64,000 nucleotides of DNA from Ga0074130 sp035565355 (GTDB lineage: Bacteria > Pseudomonadota > Gammaproteobacteria > Burkholderiales > Rhodocyclaceae), in NCBI GenBank assembly GCA_035565355.1, contig DATMSM010000079.1, positions 1 to 64,000 on the forward strand. The letters are read 5' to 3'. The notes under the pieces are model-generated. The model worked only from the letters and a program-made list of their open reading frames with translations, was not told the origin of the DNA and made no database searches. A program made the position numbers and the translations under genes. This document shows, in pieces, positions 39,550-47,708 of this stretch. Position 1 is the first letter of the stretch. The number at the start of each line of letters is the position of its first letter.

Positions 39550-40899
39550 ATGACGAGATACGCATCGGTCGGCGAGTTTTTGCAGCACGCCGTTGCCGAC
39601 CGCAACCCGGGCCAGCCTGAATACCTGCAGGCGGTTACCGAGGTGGTCGAAAGCCTGTGGCCTTTCATTGAAAAGAACCCCAAGTACGCTGAACATGGTC
39701 TGCTCGACCGTCTGATCGAGCCTGAGCGCATCATTATTTTCCGCGTCTCCTGGGTTGATGATCAGGGCAATGTTCAGGTCAATCGCGGTTATCGCATTCA
39801 GCACAACATGGCCATCGGCCCCTACAAGGGCGGCATTCGTTTCCATCCCTCGGTGACCCTGTCGGTCCTCAAGTTCCTGGCTTTCGAACAGACCTTCAAG
39901 AACGCTCTGACCACGTTGCCCATGGGTGGCGGCAAGGGCGGTTCCGACTTCGACCCCAAGGGCAAGAGCCCCGGTGAAGTCATGCGTTTCTGCCAAGCTT
40001 TCGTAAGCGAGCTGTATCGCCACATCGGTTCCGATACCGACGTGCCGGCCGGTGATATCGGCGTGGGCGCGCGTGAAGTCGGCTATATGGCCGGCATGAT
40101 GAAGAAGCTCTCCAACCGCGCCGATTGCGTCTTTACCGGCAAGGGCCTGAGCTTCGGCGGTTCGCTGATCCGTCCCGAAGCCACCGGCTACGGCACCGTG
40201 TATTTCGCCGATGCCATGCTCAAGGCCAACGGCAAGTCCTTTGAAGGCCTGCGCGTGAGTGTGTCGGGTTCCGGCAACGTGGCCCAGTTCGCCGTCGAGA
40301 AGGCCATGGCGCTGGGTGCCAAGGTTGTCACCGTGTCCGACTCCAGCGGCACCGTGGTGGACGAAGAAGGCTTTACGCCGGAAAAGCTGTCCATCCTCAT
40401 GGAAGTGAAGAACCATCACTACGGCCGCGTCAGCGACTATGCCGAACGTACTGGCACCAAGTTCCTCGCCGGTCAACGCCCGTGGAGCGTCAAGGTCGAC
40501 GTGGCGCTGCCGTGCGCCACGCAGAACGAGCTGGATCTCAAAGATGCGGAAACCCTGATCAAGAACGGCGTGATTTGCGTGGCCGAAGGTGCCAACATGC
40601 CTTCGACCAACGAGGCCGTGCGCGCTTTCGAGAATGCCCGCGTACTCTACGCACCGGGGAAGGCCAGCAACGCCGGCGGTGTGGCGACTTCGGGCCTGGA
40701 AATGAGCCAGAACGCCGTGCGCATGTCCTGGCCGCGCGAAGAAGTGGACGGCCGCCTGCTGCAGATCATGCAAGGCATCCATGACGCCTGCGTGCGCTAC
40801 GGTCGCCGCGAAGACGGCACCGTCAGCTACGCCAACGGCGCCAATATCGCCGGTTTCGTCAAGGTGGCGGATGCCATGCTGGCGCAAGGCGTGGTTTAA
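39550..40899 (+). CDS. gdhA: NADP-type glutamate dehydrogenase
   Basis: A 449-residue hexameric-type enzyme starting MTRYASVGEFLQHAVADRNP at 39550, preceded by GGAGTGGAA. The catalytic region is TLPMGGGKGGSDFDPKGKS, with the glutamate-binding lysines, and the nucleotide fold has VSGSGNVAQFAVEKAMALGA. It assimilates ammonium into 2-oxoglutarate to make glutamate. Length and sequence fit the short bacterial NADP class. Two NtrC-like sites lie directly upstream, implying nitrogen control, and a strong terminator follows. Confidence 0.97.
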   Translation: MTRYASVGEFLQHAVADRNPGQPEYLQAVTEVVESLWPFIEKNPKYAEHGLLDRLIEPERIIIFRVSWVDDQGNVQVNRGYRIQHNMAIGPYKGGIRFHPSVTLSVLKFLAFEQTFKNALTTLPMGGGKGGSDFDPKGKSPGEVMRFCQAFVSELYRHIGSDTDVPAGDIGVGAREVGYMAGMMKKLSNRADCVFTGKGLSFGGSLIRPEATGYGTVYFADAMLKANGKSFEGLRVSVSGSGNVAQFAVEKAMALGAKVVTVSDSSGTVVDEEGFTPEKLSILMEVKNHHYGRVSDYAERTGTKFLAGQRPWSVKVDVALPCATQNELDLKDAETLIKNGVICVAEGANMPSTNEAVRAFENARVLYAPGKASNAGGVATSGLEMSQNAVRMSWPREEVDGRLLQIMQGIHDACVRYGRREDGTVSYANGANIAGFVKVADAMLAQGVV

Positions 40900-40930
40900 G
40901 CCCTGCTCGCGGCCGCAAGGCTAGTCAGGA

Positions 40931-40964
40931 AAAACGGCCCTCCGCTTGGAGGGCCGTTTTGTTT
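40931..40964. terminator. Terminator after gdhA
   Basis: AAAACGGCCCTCC at 40931-40943 pairs perfectly with 40948-40960 (13 bp) around GCTT. TTTTGTTT follows on the plus strand. It can also serve the convergent J-like gene on the minus strand. Confidence 0.92.
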
Positions 40965-41016
40965 GAGGGGGCGATATTGTTTTTGCCTGGCTGCGTCCGG
41001 CGGGTTGCAAATCGAC

Positions 41017-41685
41017 TCAGTAAGTGCGGATGAATTTGGGGCCTTGCGCGTTGCTGCGTTCCCGGCGTTGCCATTCTGCGTCCAGCCGGGCTTGTTCGCG
41101 CCGTTCTGCCTCTCGCCGTCGTCTTTCGGCCTCTTCTGCGCTTGCCAGGTCATTCGCCAACTTCTCGGCATCGTATCGGGATTGGGCCAGGCTGCGCTCA
41201 TGCTCCCATGCTTCTTGCCGGGCTGCGCGTATCTCTTCCTCTTGTCTGGCTGCCTCCTCGGCAGCGAGCCGAAGCGTTTCCTGGCTAACTCTAGCCTGCT
41301 CTTTTTCCAACTCAATGCGCTTCAGCTCGAGTTGGTACTTTGCCTGCGTTCTTTGGTAGTGCGTATACCCCAGCCAGGTGACGACGGCGAGCAGTGTGAG
41401 AAGGAATACTTTGAATACCGGAAAGCCTGAGGGCTCTGTCACACTGATATAGCTGTTCTGGCGATCCGTAATCAGTTTTTTGTCGTAAATCTCACGTCGG
41501 GTCGGGTTGGACAGAACCGCGTAGGCTTCGCCAATGGCCTGATATTGGATAGCACTGATGTGTCTATCGTCGTCTTCAGGCAGGTTCTGTTCGTACTGAG
41601 CTTTGAGACGCCGATACGCATTGTTGATATTGAGCGGCGTGGCGGTTTCATCAATGTCCAAGATGTCGTAAAGACTCTTGCCCAT
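41017..41685 (-). CDS. Membrane-anchored J-domain-like protein lacking the HPD motif
   Basis: A 222-residue protein. Residues 1-72 resemble a J domain: LYDILDIDETATPLNINNAYRRLKAQY, then IGEAYAVLSNPTRREIYDKKL. The HPD tripeptide needed to stimulate Hsp70 is missing; the loop reads EQNLPEDDD instead. A membrane helix follows (about residues 90-107) and then a long Glu/Arg/Ala-rich coiled coil (about 112-215). It is therefore unlikely to act as a normal DnaJ cochaperone; it could tether an unknown partner to the membrane. The gene stands alone. Confidence 0.88.
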   Translation of the reverse strand: MGKSLYDILDIDETATPLNINNAYRRLKAQYEQNLPEDDDRHISAIQYQAIGEAYAVLSNPTRREIYDKKLITDRQNSYISVTEPSGFPVFKVFLLTLLAVVTWLGYTHYQRTQAKYQLELKRIELEKEQARVSQETLRLAAEEAARQEEEIRAARQEAWEHERSLAQSRYDAEKLANDLASAEEAERRRREAERREQARLDAEWQRRERSNAQGPKFIRTY

Positions 41686-41902
41686 GTTTTCTCCCCTTAG
41701 AGCATATATCTGGAATTATTATCGGTTTGATTATATGCGTTTCAATTGATGTCTCGCGCCATTTTATTTAGTGCACAGAGGGTAGCGTGGTGTTTGTTCC
41801 AGGCATGCGCTAAAGGGCAGTGCAGATCGGGTGCACGAGCGTTCGCTGGCTAAGGTTGTGGGTTCTCAGGCTGCTCGGCTAAGCTGGTGTATAAGGTGAT
41901 TT

Positions 41903-42295
41903 ATGGAGTTTGGAGCAGCTAGGGCCGGTGGGAGTATGGATACAAAGATATGCCTTAAGCGCGCCTACGTGGCACCGGCGCCCGGCGACGGTTTTCGCGT
42001 GCTGGTGGATAGGCTCTGGCCGCGCGGTGTTGCCAAAGAGGGGGCGCAGATCAATCTCTGGCTTAAGGAAATCGCGCCCAGCACAGAGCTGCGCACGTGG
42101 TTCGGACATGATCCGAAGCGCTGGTCCGAGTTCCGGCGGCGCTATTTTGCGGAGCTGGATCAGTCTCCCGAGGCCGTGGCCTTGCTTGCCAAGCATGTGC
42201 AGCTGGGCGTGGTCACGCTGGTCTATGGCGCCCGGGATGCGGAGCACAATCACGCACTGGCGCTGGCCGAGTATCTGCAGCCTTATCTTCGCTAG
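41903..42295 (+). CDS. DUF488 family protein
   Basis: A 130-residue protein (119 if the ATG at 41936 is used). The family core reads DTKICLKRAYVAPAPGDGFRVLVDRLWPRGVAKEGAQI, with the invariant RVLVDRLWPRG, and then LRTWFGHDPKRWSEFRRRYFAEL. AGGTG lies 4 bases before the start at 41903, whereas GGGAG nearly abuts the second. Function is not established, although DUF488 contains a conserved cysteine in some members that is not visible here. It is separated from the J-like gene by 217 bp holding no gene that I can see. Confidence 0.87.
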   Translation: MEFGAARAGGSMDTKICLKRAYVAPAPGDGFRVLVDRLWPRGVAKEGAQINLWLKEIAPSTELRTWFGHDPKRWSEFRRRYFAELDQSPEAVALLAKHVQLGVVTLVYGARDAEHNHALALAEYLQPYLR

Positions 42296-42321
42296 GCGGC
42301 GTGCGGGTATAATCCGCGCCA

Positions 42322-42969
42322 ATGGACACTGTAATTCAGGCGCTGGCGATCTACGCCTTGCCGGTGATCTTTGCGATCACCCTGCACGAAGCGGCCCACG
42401 GCTATGTGGCGCGGCATTTCGGCGACCCGACGGCGTGGCAACTGGGGCGCGTCAGCCTTAATCCGATCCGGCATATCGATCCGATCGGGACCATACTGGT
42501 GCCGGGGCTGATTCTGCTGTTCTCGGGCGGCGGCTTCCTGTTTGGCTGGGCTAAGCCGGTGCCGGTGGATTTCGGACGTTTGCGGCATCCCAAGCGTGAC
42601 ATGATCTGGGTCGCGGCGGCAGGGCCGGCGGCGAATCTGGCCATGTTGCTGGGGTGGGCGCTGCTGTACAAATATGGTGCGAGCCATCCAGAGAGTATTT
42701 ACGGGACCGCCATGCAGGCCATGGGGCAAGCCGGGATCCTCATCAACGCCAGCCTTATGCTGTTGAATTTGCTGCCTTTACCTCCGCTCGACGGGGGGCG
42801 CATCATGGTCGGCCTGCTGCCGCACCACCTGGCGTGGCGTTTTTCTCAAATCGAGCGCTTTGGCTTCATTATTCTGCTGGTGCTGCTGTTTACCGGCCTT
42901 CTGAATGCGATACTCTTGCCGCTCATGCGGGTATTGCTGACCCTGATTCAATCGCTATTCAATCTCTAG
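42322..42969 (+). CDS. Site-2 protease family (M50) membrane metalloprotease
   Basis: A 215-residue membrane protein with about six helices. The zinc-binding motif HEAAHGY lies in the first helix (FAITLHEAAHGYVARHFG), and the third ligand region is LLNLLPLPPLDGGRIMVGLLP. It belongs to the small Rip/SpoIVFB-like branch of site-2 proteases, lacking PDZ domains. Substrates cannot be predicted. It begins 26 bp after the DUF488 gene and lies 6 bp before trpS, so it is likely co-transcribed with trpS-scpA-scpB, a common betaproteobacterial order. Confidence 0.93.
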   Translation: MDTVIQALAIYALPVIFAITLHEAAHGYVARHFGDPTAWQLGRVSLNPIRHIDPIGTILVPGLILLFSGGGFLFGWAKPVPVDFGRLRHPKRDMIWVAAAGPAANLAMLLGWALLYKYGASHPESIYGTAMQAMGQAGILINASLMLLNLLPLPPLDGGRIMVGLLPHHLAWRFSQIERFGFIILLVLLFTGLLNAILLPLMRVLLTLIQSLFNL

Positions 42970-42975
42970 CCATTA

Positions 42976-44178
42976 ATGTACGAAGAACGTGTTCTTTCCG
43001 GCATGCGCCCGACCGGTCGCCTGCACCTCGGCCACTATCATGGTGTCCTTAAAAACTGGGTCAAGCTGCAGCACGAGCACCCCTGCCTCTTTTTCGTTGC
43101 CGACTGGCATGCGCTGACCACCGGCTATGACGATACCGCTGGCATCGAGCAGAACACCTGGGATATGGTCATCGACTGGCTGGCCGCCGGTGTCGATCCG
43201 GCGCAGGCGACCATCTTCATCCAGTCCAAGGTGCCCGAGCACGCCGAGTTGCACCTGCTGATGTCGATGATGACGCCGCTGGGCTGGCTGGAGCGCGTGC
43301 CGACCTACAAGGATCAGATCGAGAAGCTGAGCCACAAGGATCTGACCACCTACGGCTTCCTCGGTTATCCGCTGCTGATGAGCGCGGACATTCTGATCTA
43401 CCGTGCCGACAAGGTGCCGGTGGGCGAGGACCAGATTCCTCACATCGAATTCACGCGTGAGCTGGCGCGCCGCTTCAACCACCTTTACGGCCGTGAGCCT
43501 GGCTTCGAGGACAAGGCAAAAGAAGCCGTCAAGAAGCTGGGCGGCAAGCGCGCCAAGCTTTATGAAGAGTTGCGCAACCGTTACCAGTCCAAGGGTGACC
43601 AGGATGCGATCGAGCAGGGCCATGCGCTGCTGGACGAGGCGCAGAGCCTTTCGCACGGCGATCGCGAACGCCTGTTCGGTTACCTCGAAGGCAGCAGCAA
43701 GATGATTCTGGCCGAGCCGAATGCCTTGCTGACCGAGGCTTCCAAGATGCCGGGTCTGGATGGGCAGAAAATGTCCAAGTCGTATGGCAACACGATTTTC
43801 CTGCGCGAGGATCCGGAATCCATCAGCAAGAAGATTCGCACCATGCAGACCGACCCGCAACGTGTGCGTCGCACTGATCCGGGCGATCCGGACAAGTGCC
43901 CGGTGTGGCAGTTGCATCAGGTCTATTCGAATGAAGAGGTCAAGGCCTGGGTGCAGCAGGGCTGTCGCAGTGCCGGCATCGGTTGCATCGAATGCAAGCA
44001 GCCTGTGATCGAAGGCATGTTGAAGGAGCAGGAGCCGATGCGCGAACGTGCGCGCATGTACGAAGAGGATCCTTCGCTGGTGCGTAATATCGTTGCCGAC
44101 GGTTGCGAGAAGGCCAGGAAGCTCGCCCAGGAAACCATGCGCGACGTGCGCGAAGCCATTGGCCTGAGTTACAACTGA
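42976..44178 (+). CDS. trpS: Tryptophan-tRNA ligase
   Basis: A 400-residue class I synthetase. The HIGH-type motif is RLHLGHYHGVLKNW and the KMSKS motif is GLDGQKMSKSYGNTIFL. It charges tRNA-Trp. At 400 residues it is longer than the E. coli enzyme (334), like the longer TrpS form of many betaproteobacteria, with an insertion in the middle (around EPGFEDKAKEAVKKLGGKR). It starts MYEERVLSGMRPTG, directly after the protease gene and 21 bp before scpA. Confidence 0.97.
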   Translation: MYEERVLSGMRPTGRLHLGHYHGVLKNWVKLQHEHPCLFFVADWHALTTGYDDTAGIEQNTWDMVIDWLAAGVDPAQATIFIQSKVPEHAELHLLMSMMTPLGWLERVPTYKDQIEKLSHKDLTTYGFLGYPLLMSADILIYRADKVPVGEDQIPHIEFTRELARRFNHLYGREPGFEDKAKEAVKKLGGKRAKLYEELRNRYQSKGDQDAIEQGHALLDEAQSLSHGDRERLFGYLEGSSKMILAEPNALLTEASKMPGLDGQKMSKSYGNTIFLREDPESISKKIRTMQTDPQRVRRTDPGDPDKCPVWQLHQVYSNEEVKAWVQQGCRSAGIGCIECKQPVIEGMLKEQEPMRERARMYEEDPSLVRNIVADGCEKARKLAQETMRDVREAIGLSYN

Positions 44179-44199
44179 GAACCCGGAAGCGCGCCCTCC

Positions 44200-45090
44200 A
44201 TGTCCATGGAAACCGTCCTCGCCGATACTGATCCGCCCGAGCCCTTGCCCGCAGGTGTGGAAGCTGCCCTGCCGGTTGAGGAGGCGACGCCGCCGCATCT
44301 CGCCAAGGTCTACGGCGAGCGGCTGGAGGCCATGCCCAAGGATCTTTACATTCCGCCGGATGCGCTGGAGGTCATACTCGAATCTTTCGAAGGGCCGCTC
44401 GACCTGCTGCTCTACCTGATTCGCAAGGCCAATGTGAATGTGCTCGACATTCCGATGGCGCCGCTGACCCGGCAGTACCTGACTTATGTCGAGGCCATGC
44501 ACAAGCGCAACCTCGAACTCGCCGCCGAATATCTGTTGATGGCGGCCATGCTGATCGAGATCAAGTCGCGCATGCTGCTACCGCGCTTGCCCAAGAACGA
44601 GGAGGGCGAGGCCGAGGATCCGCGCGCCGAGCTGGTGCGGCGCCTGGTCGAGTACGAGAAGATGAAGGCCGCCGCCGCCAGGATCGATGGCCTGCCGCAT
44701 GCAGGGCGCGATTTCGAATGGGTTTCCGTGTGGGTGACCGACGAAGTGATCGAGGCCCAGCCCGATGTGAATCTGCATGACCTGCAGGTAGCCTGGCTCG
44801 CGCTGATGAAGCAGGCCAAGGTGACGCAGCATCACAAGATCAAGCGCGAGGAGCTGTCCGTGCGCGAATACATGACCAATATCCTGCGCAAGCTGACGGG
44901 TAAGGGTTATGTGGTGTTCGAGAGTTTGTTTGACGTGAGCGCAGGCGCGCCGCAACTGGTGGTCAGCTTCCTTGCCGTGCTGGAGCTAGCACGCGAGTCG
45001 CTGATCGAGATCACCCAGAACGAGGCGCTCGCGCCTATCTATGTAAGGCTCCCCGAGATCGAGACCGATGCTGCAACTGTACAAGCCTGA
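44200..45090 (+). CDS. scpA: Segregation and condensation protein A
   Basis: A 296-residue kleisin. The N-terminal family motif is ILESFEGPLDLLLYLIRKANVNVLDIPMAPLTRQYL, and EYLLMAAMLIEIKSRMLLPR is the following helix. The C-terminal winged helix region contains VVSFLAVLELARESLIEITQ. ScpA links SMC heads and binds ScpB, needed for chromosome segregation. The N-terminus has an extra Pro/Glu-rich region of about 55 residues. Its last 23 bp overlap scpB in another frame. Confidence 0.95.
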   Translation: MSMETVLADTDPPEPLPAGVEAALPVEEATPPHLAKVYGERLEAMPKDLYIPPDALEVILESFEGPLDLLLYLIRKANVNVLDIPMAPLTRQYLTYVEAMHKRNLELAAEYLLMAAMLIEIKSRMLLPRLPKNEEGEAEDPRAELVRRLVEYEKMKAAAARIDGLPHAGRDFEWVSVWVTDEVIEAQPDVNLHDLQVAWLALMKQAKVTQHHKIKREELSVREYMTNILRKLTGKGYVVFESLFDVSAGAPQLVVSFLAVLELARESLIEITQNEALAPIYVRLPEIETDAATVQA

Positions 45091-45763
45091 CGACTACAAG
45101 CGCGTGCTCGAGGCCGCGCTGCTCGCCACCAGCGAACCGATGACGCTGGCCGACCTGAAAAAGCTCTTTGACGAGCAGTTCGACGACGAGACCTGGCGTA
45201 CGCTTCTGGACGATTTGCGCCGCGACTGGTCACAAAGGGGCGTAGAACTGGTACAGTTGGCAACCGGCTGGCGTTTTCAGACCAAGCCTGAATATCAGGC
45301 CTATATTGATCGGCTCAAGACCGAGAAAGCACCGAAGTACTCGCGTGCGGTCATGGAAACCCTGGCGATCATCGCCTACAGGCAGCCGGTTACCCGTGGC
45401 GACATCGAAGACATTCGTGGCGTCGCCGTATCACCAAACATATTGAAAACCCTGGAAGGGCGCGGCTGGATTGATGCCGTGGGCCATCGCGATGCGCCCG
45501 GCCGTCCGGCCCTCTACGCAACCACGCGCACCTTCCTGGATGACCTGGGCCTTCGTAGTCTGGCTGAGCTACCGCCGCTCACCGAGATCGAAGGGATGAT
45601 GGATCTTGTCGATTCCGTGCCGCCAATCCAAGCAAAGGCTGAAGCCGCAATTGAAGCCGCAGTTGAAACACCAGCGGACTCCGACGAATCCGCGCCGCAA
45701 ACTGAATCAGAAACCGAAGGGATGATGGATCTTGCCGAATCCGCGTCGCAACAGCAGCAATAA
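45068..45763 (+). CDS. scpB: Segregation and condensation protein B
   Basis: A 231-residue protein with two winged-helix domains: LEAALLATSEPMTLADLKKLFDE and the conserved YSRAVMETLAIIAYRQPVTRGDIEDIRGVAVSPNILKTLEGRGWI, ending near RPALYATTRTFLDDLGLRSLAELPPL. This partners ScpA and SMC. The C-terminus beyond the usual length (~190) is an acidic tail (EGMMDLVDS and EGMMDLAES are near repeats). It overlaps scpA by 23 bp and the rluB-type gene by 32 bp. Confidence 0.94.
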   Translation: MLQLYKPDDYKRVLEAALLATSEPMTLADLKKLFDEQFDDETWRTLLDDLRRDWSQRGVELVQLATGWRFQTKPEYQAYIDRLKTEKAPKYSRAVMETLAIIAYRQPVTRGDIEDIRGVAVSPNILKTLEGRGWIDAVGHRDAPGRPALYATTRTFLDDLGLRSLAELPPLTEIEGMMDLVDSVPPIQAKAEAAIEAAVETPADSDESAPQTESETEGMMDLAESASQQQQ

Positions 45764-47078
45764 GAACACCCCATTCCGCTCTGCCGGCGCTCAGCCGCAG
45801 GGTGGGCAGCCTGGTCGCCGCGGCGCCAGTCGCTTCAACAAGCCGGGTAGCGGGCAGGGCGGCGGTGGCCGCAACATGCTGGTCACCGATCCGGAACCCA
45901 AGCTGCACAAGGCGCTTGCCGATGCCGGTCTGGGCTCGCGCCGTGAGCTCGAGGACTGGATCATCGCCGGCCGCGTCAGCGTCAACGGCATGCCGGCCCA
46001 CGTTGGCCAGCGCATCGGGCCGGAGGACAAGATCCGCGTCAATGGCAAGCTGATCCAGCTGCGCTTTGCGCAAGGCCGTCTGCCGCGCGTCCTTATCTAT
46101 CACAAGCCCGAAGGCGAGATCGTCTCGCGTGACGATCCGGAGGGCCGTCCTAGCGTGTTCGACAAGCTGCCGCGCCTCAAGGCCGGCCGCTGGATCACCG
46201 TCGGTCGTCTCGACTTCAACTCCTGCGGTCTGCTGGTCGTCACCAATAACGGCGATCTGGCCAACCGCATGATGCATCCGCGCTACGAACTGGAGCGCGA
46301 GTATGCCGTGCGCATTCTCGGCGAACTGACGGACGAGCAAAAGCAGCAACTGCTCGACGGCGTCATGCTCGAAGACGGGCCGGCCAAGTTCAACAGCCTG
46401 ATCGACCGGGGTGGCGAAGGCAGCAACCACTGGTATCACGTGACCTTGAATGAAGGCCGCAACCGTGAGGTGCGCCGCATGTTCGAAGCCATCGGCCTGA
46501 CCGTGAGCCGCCTGATGCGCGTGCGCTATGGCCCGATCAGCCTGCCGCCACGCCTCAAGCGCGGCCAGTGCCACGATCTTGAGCCGCAGGAACTGGAACA
46601 GTTGATGGCGTGGGCGCGCAGTCTGCCCGAGCCCGAGCCGCACGAATTTGACGATGATGAGCTGATGCCGCTGGAGACCAGCGACGACGAGCATGAAGAA
46701 GGCGATATCAACGGCAATGTGATTGGTGGTCTCAGTGAGCACCGTAGTCAAGGGCAGGAGCGCAACGAGCGCAGCAGGCCGCAACGCCAGCCGCGCAAGG
46801 GGGGAGGCGCACCGCAGGGTGGCCGCCAGGGCAATCCGCAAGGCCAGCGTGTTCAGGGCGGGGATGCCCAAGGTCAGGGTGCTGCCGCTAACAGGAAGCG
46901 GCGCCCCAAGCGTCCGGCCAATCCGCAGCCGGGCGGTGAAGGCCAGGCTGCTGCTGCGCCGCAAGGCCCGGTGGTGGAGGGTGGTGCGGAAGGCAAGCCG
47001 GCCGGCAACAAGTCGCGCAATCGACGCCGTCGCTCCGGCCCGCGCAAAAAGCCGGAATCTTCGGATTCTTCATTGTGA
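45732..47078 (+). CDS. rluB: 23S rRNA pseudouridine synthase B type, with long basic tail
   Basis: A 448-residue protein from a TTG at 45732, inside scpB; no in-frame ATG precedes the S4 domain except one near residue 49. The S4 domain is KLHKALADAGLGSRRELEDWIIAGRVSVNG, and the catalytic region is GRLDFNSCGLLVVTNNGDLANRMMHP with its Asp. RluB/RsuA family enzymes isomerise uridine 2605 or similar positions in 23S rRNA. The ~140-residue C-terminal tail is Gly, Gln, Arg and Pro-rich, probably disordered and RNA-binding. The exact start is uncertain. Confidence 0.9.
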   Translation: MPNPRRNSSNKNTPFRSAGAQPQGGQPGRRGASRFNKPGSGQGGGGRNMLVTDPEPKLHKALADAGLGSRRELEDWIIAGRVSVNGMPAHVGQRIGPEDKIRVNGKLIQLRFAQGRLPRVLIYHKPEGEIVSRDDPEGRPSVFDKLPRLKAGRWITVGRLDFNSCGLLVVTNNGDLANRMMHPRYELEREYAVRILGELTDEQKQQLLDGVMLEDGPAKFNSLIDRGGEGSNHWYHVTLNEGRNREVRRMFEAIGLTVSRLMRVRYGPISLPPRLKRGQCHDLEPQELEQLMAWARSLPEPEPHEFDDDELMPLETSDDEHEEGDINGNVIGGLSEHRSQGQERNERSRPQRQPRKGGGAPQGGRQGNPQGQRVQGGDAQGQGAAANRKRRPKRPANPQPGGEGQAAAAPQGPVVEGGAEGKPAGNKSRNRRRRSGPRKKPESSDSSL

Positions 47079-47102
47079 AACCTGGACTTACTCTGCTATA
47101 AT
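47073..47102 (+). promoter_or_regulatory. Promoter of rimP-nusA-infB
   Basis: TTGTGA at 47073-47078 and TATAAT at 47097-47102 are 18 bp apart. The -35 overlaps the rluB stop codon. Transcription would begin near 47109, giving a leader of about 137 nt before rimP. Confidence 0.75.
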
Positions 47103-47108
47103 GCTGCA

Positions 47109-47206
47109 CTTTCCACGGCATTGCTGCTTACCAATGCCGCATGACCCGAGAACACCCGGGCCATGGTCTCAGAATCAATAATAAATGGGCATTGCGCCCA
47201 TTTTTT
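47109..47206 (+). promoter_or_regulatory. Putative rimP attenuator leader
   Basis: The leader holds hairpin 1 (CGGCATTG 47116-47123 with CAATGCCG 47132-47139) and an intrinsic terminator (AAATGGGC 47183-47190 with 47196-47203, then T-run). CAATGCC at 47132-47138 can pair instead with GGCATTG at 47188-47194, which would break the terminator. This is the layout of a transcription attenuator and could correspond to the rimP leader motif reported in gammaproteobacteria. Confidence 0.6.
47183..47206 (+). terminator. Intrinsic terminator in the rimP leader
   Basis: A perfect 8-bp stem AAATGGGC/GCCCATTT around ATTGC, with six T including the stem end. It lies 40 bp before the rimP start, inside the predicted transcript, so unregulated termination would block the operon. 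Confidence 0.8.
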
Positions 47207-47245
47207 ATTTGTGCGAACGGAATAGCACATACGTACGGAATTTTC

Positions 47246-47674
47246 ATGCAACTGTTTGAATTGATTGAGCAGACTGTCGCCGGGATGGGTTATGAGCTCG
47301 TGGATTTCGAGACCAGCCCGCGCGCGCGTTTGCTGACGGTGTTTATCGACAAGCCCGAGGGCGTGAACATTGACGACTGTGCTGCGGTCAGCAACCAGTT
47401 GTCGCGGGTGTTTACTGTCGAGAACATCGATTTTGACCGTCTTGAAGTCTCGTCGCCGGGCTTGGACCGGCCGCTCAAGAAGTTGAGCGATTTCGAGCGC
47501 TTCGCCGGACAGCAGGCCAATATCCGCCTGCGTGTGGCGGTCGAGAATCAAAGGAATTTCACCGGAACCCTGTTGGGGGTTCGTGACGGGCGCGTGTGTC
47601 TGGATACCGAAAAGGGCGAGCTGGTGGTGGCTCTTGAGGAACTCGACAAGGCCCGTCTGGTGCCCAAGTTTTGA
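47246..47674 (+). CDS. rimP: Ribosome maturation factor RimP
   Basis: A 142-residue protein starting MQLFELIEQTVAGMGYELVDFET at 47246; upstream in-frame codons lie in the structured leader. Conserved blocks are FIDKPEGVNIDDCAAVSNQLSRVFTVENID and LEVSSPGLDRPLKKLSDFERFAGQ. RimP helps 30S subunit assembly. It heads the conserved rimP-nusA-infB-rbfA-truB block with its own promoter. nusA follows after 34 bp. Confidence 0.96.
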   Translation: MQLFELIEQTVAGMGYELVDFETSPRARLLTVFIDKPEGVNIDDCAAVSNQLSRVFTVENIDFDRLEVSSPGLDRPLKKLSDFERFAGQQANIRLRVAVENQRNFTGTLLGVRDGRVCLDTEKGELVVALEELDKARLVPKF

Positions 47675-47708
47675 AATTAGCGGATAAAGAAATTCGGAGG
47701 AATACTGA

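Noticed and set aside
39304..40887. 527-codon minus-strand frame opposite gdhA
   Set aside because: Shadow of the strongly biased gdhA codons; it crosses the gdhA regulatory region and yciO end.
41686..41902. A hidden small gene in the 217-bp gap before the DUF488 gene
   Set aside because: No frame with a ribosome-binding site and plausible composition is visible; it probably holds the promoters of the flanking genes.
47109..47206. A tRNA gene in the rimP leader, as in the metY-rimP arrangement of E. coli
   Set aside because: No acceptor stem, T-arm sequence or CCA-compatible fold can be drawn; the stems fit an attenuator instead.
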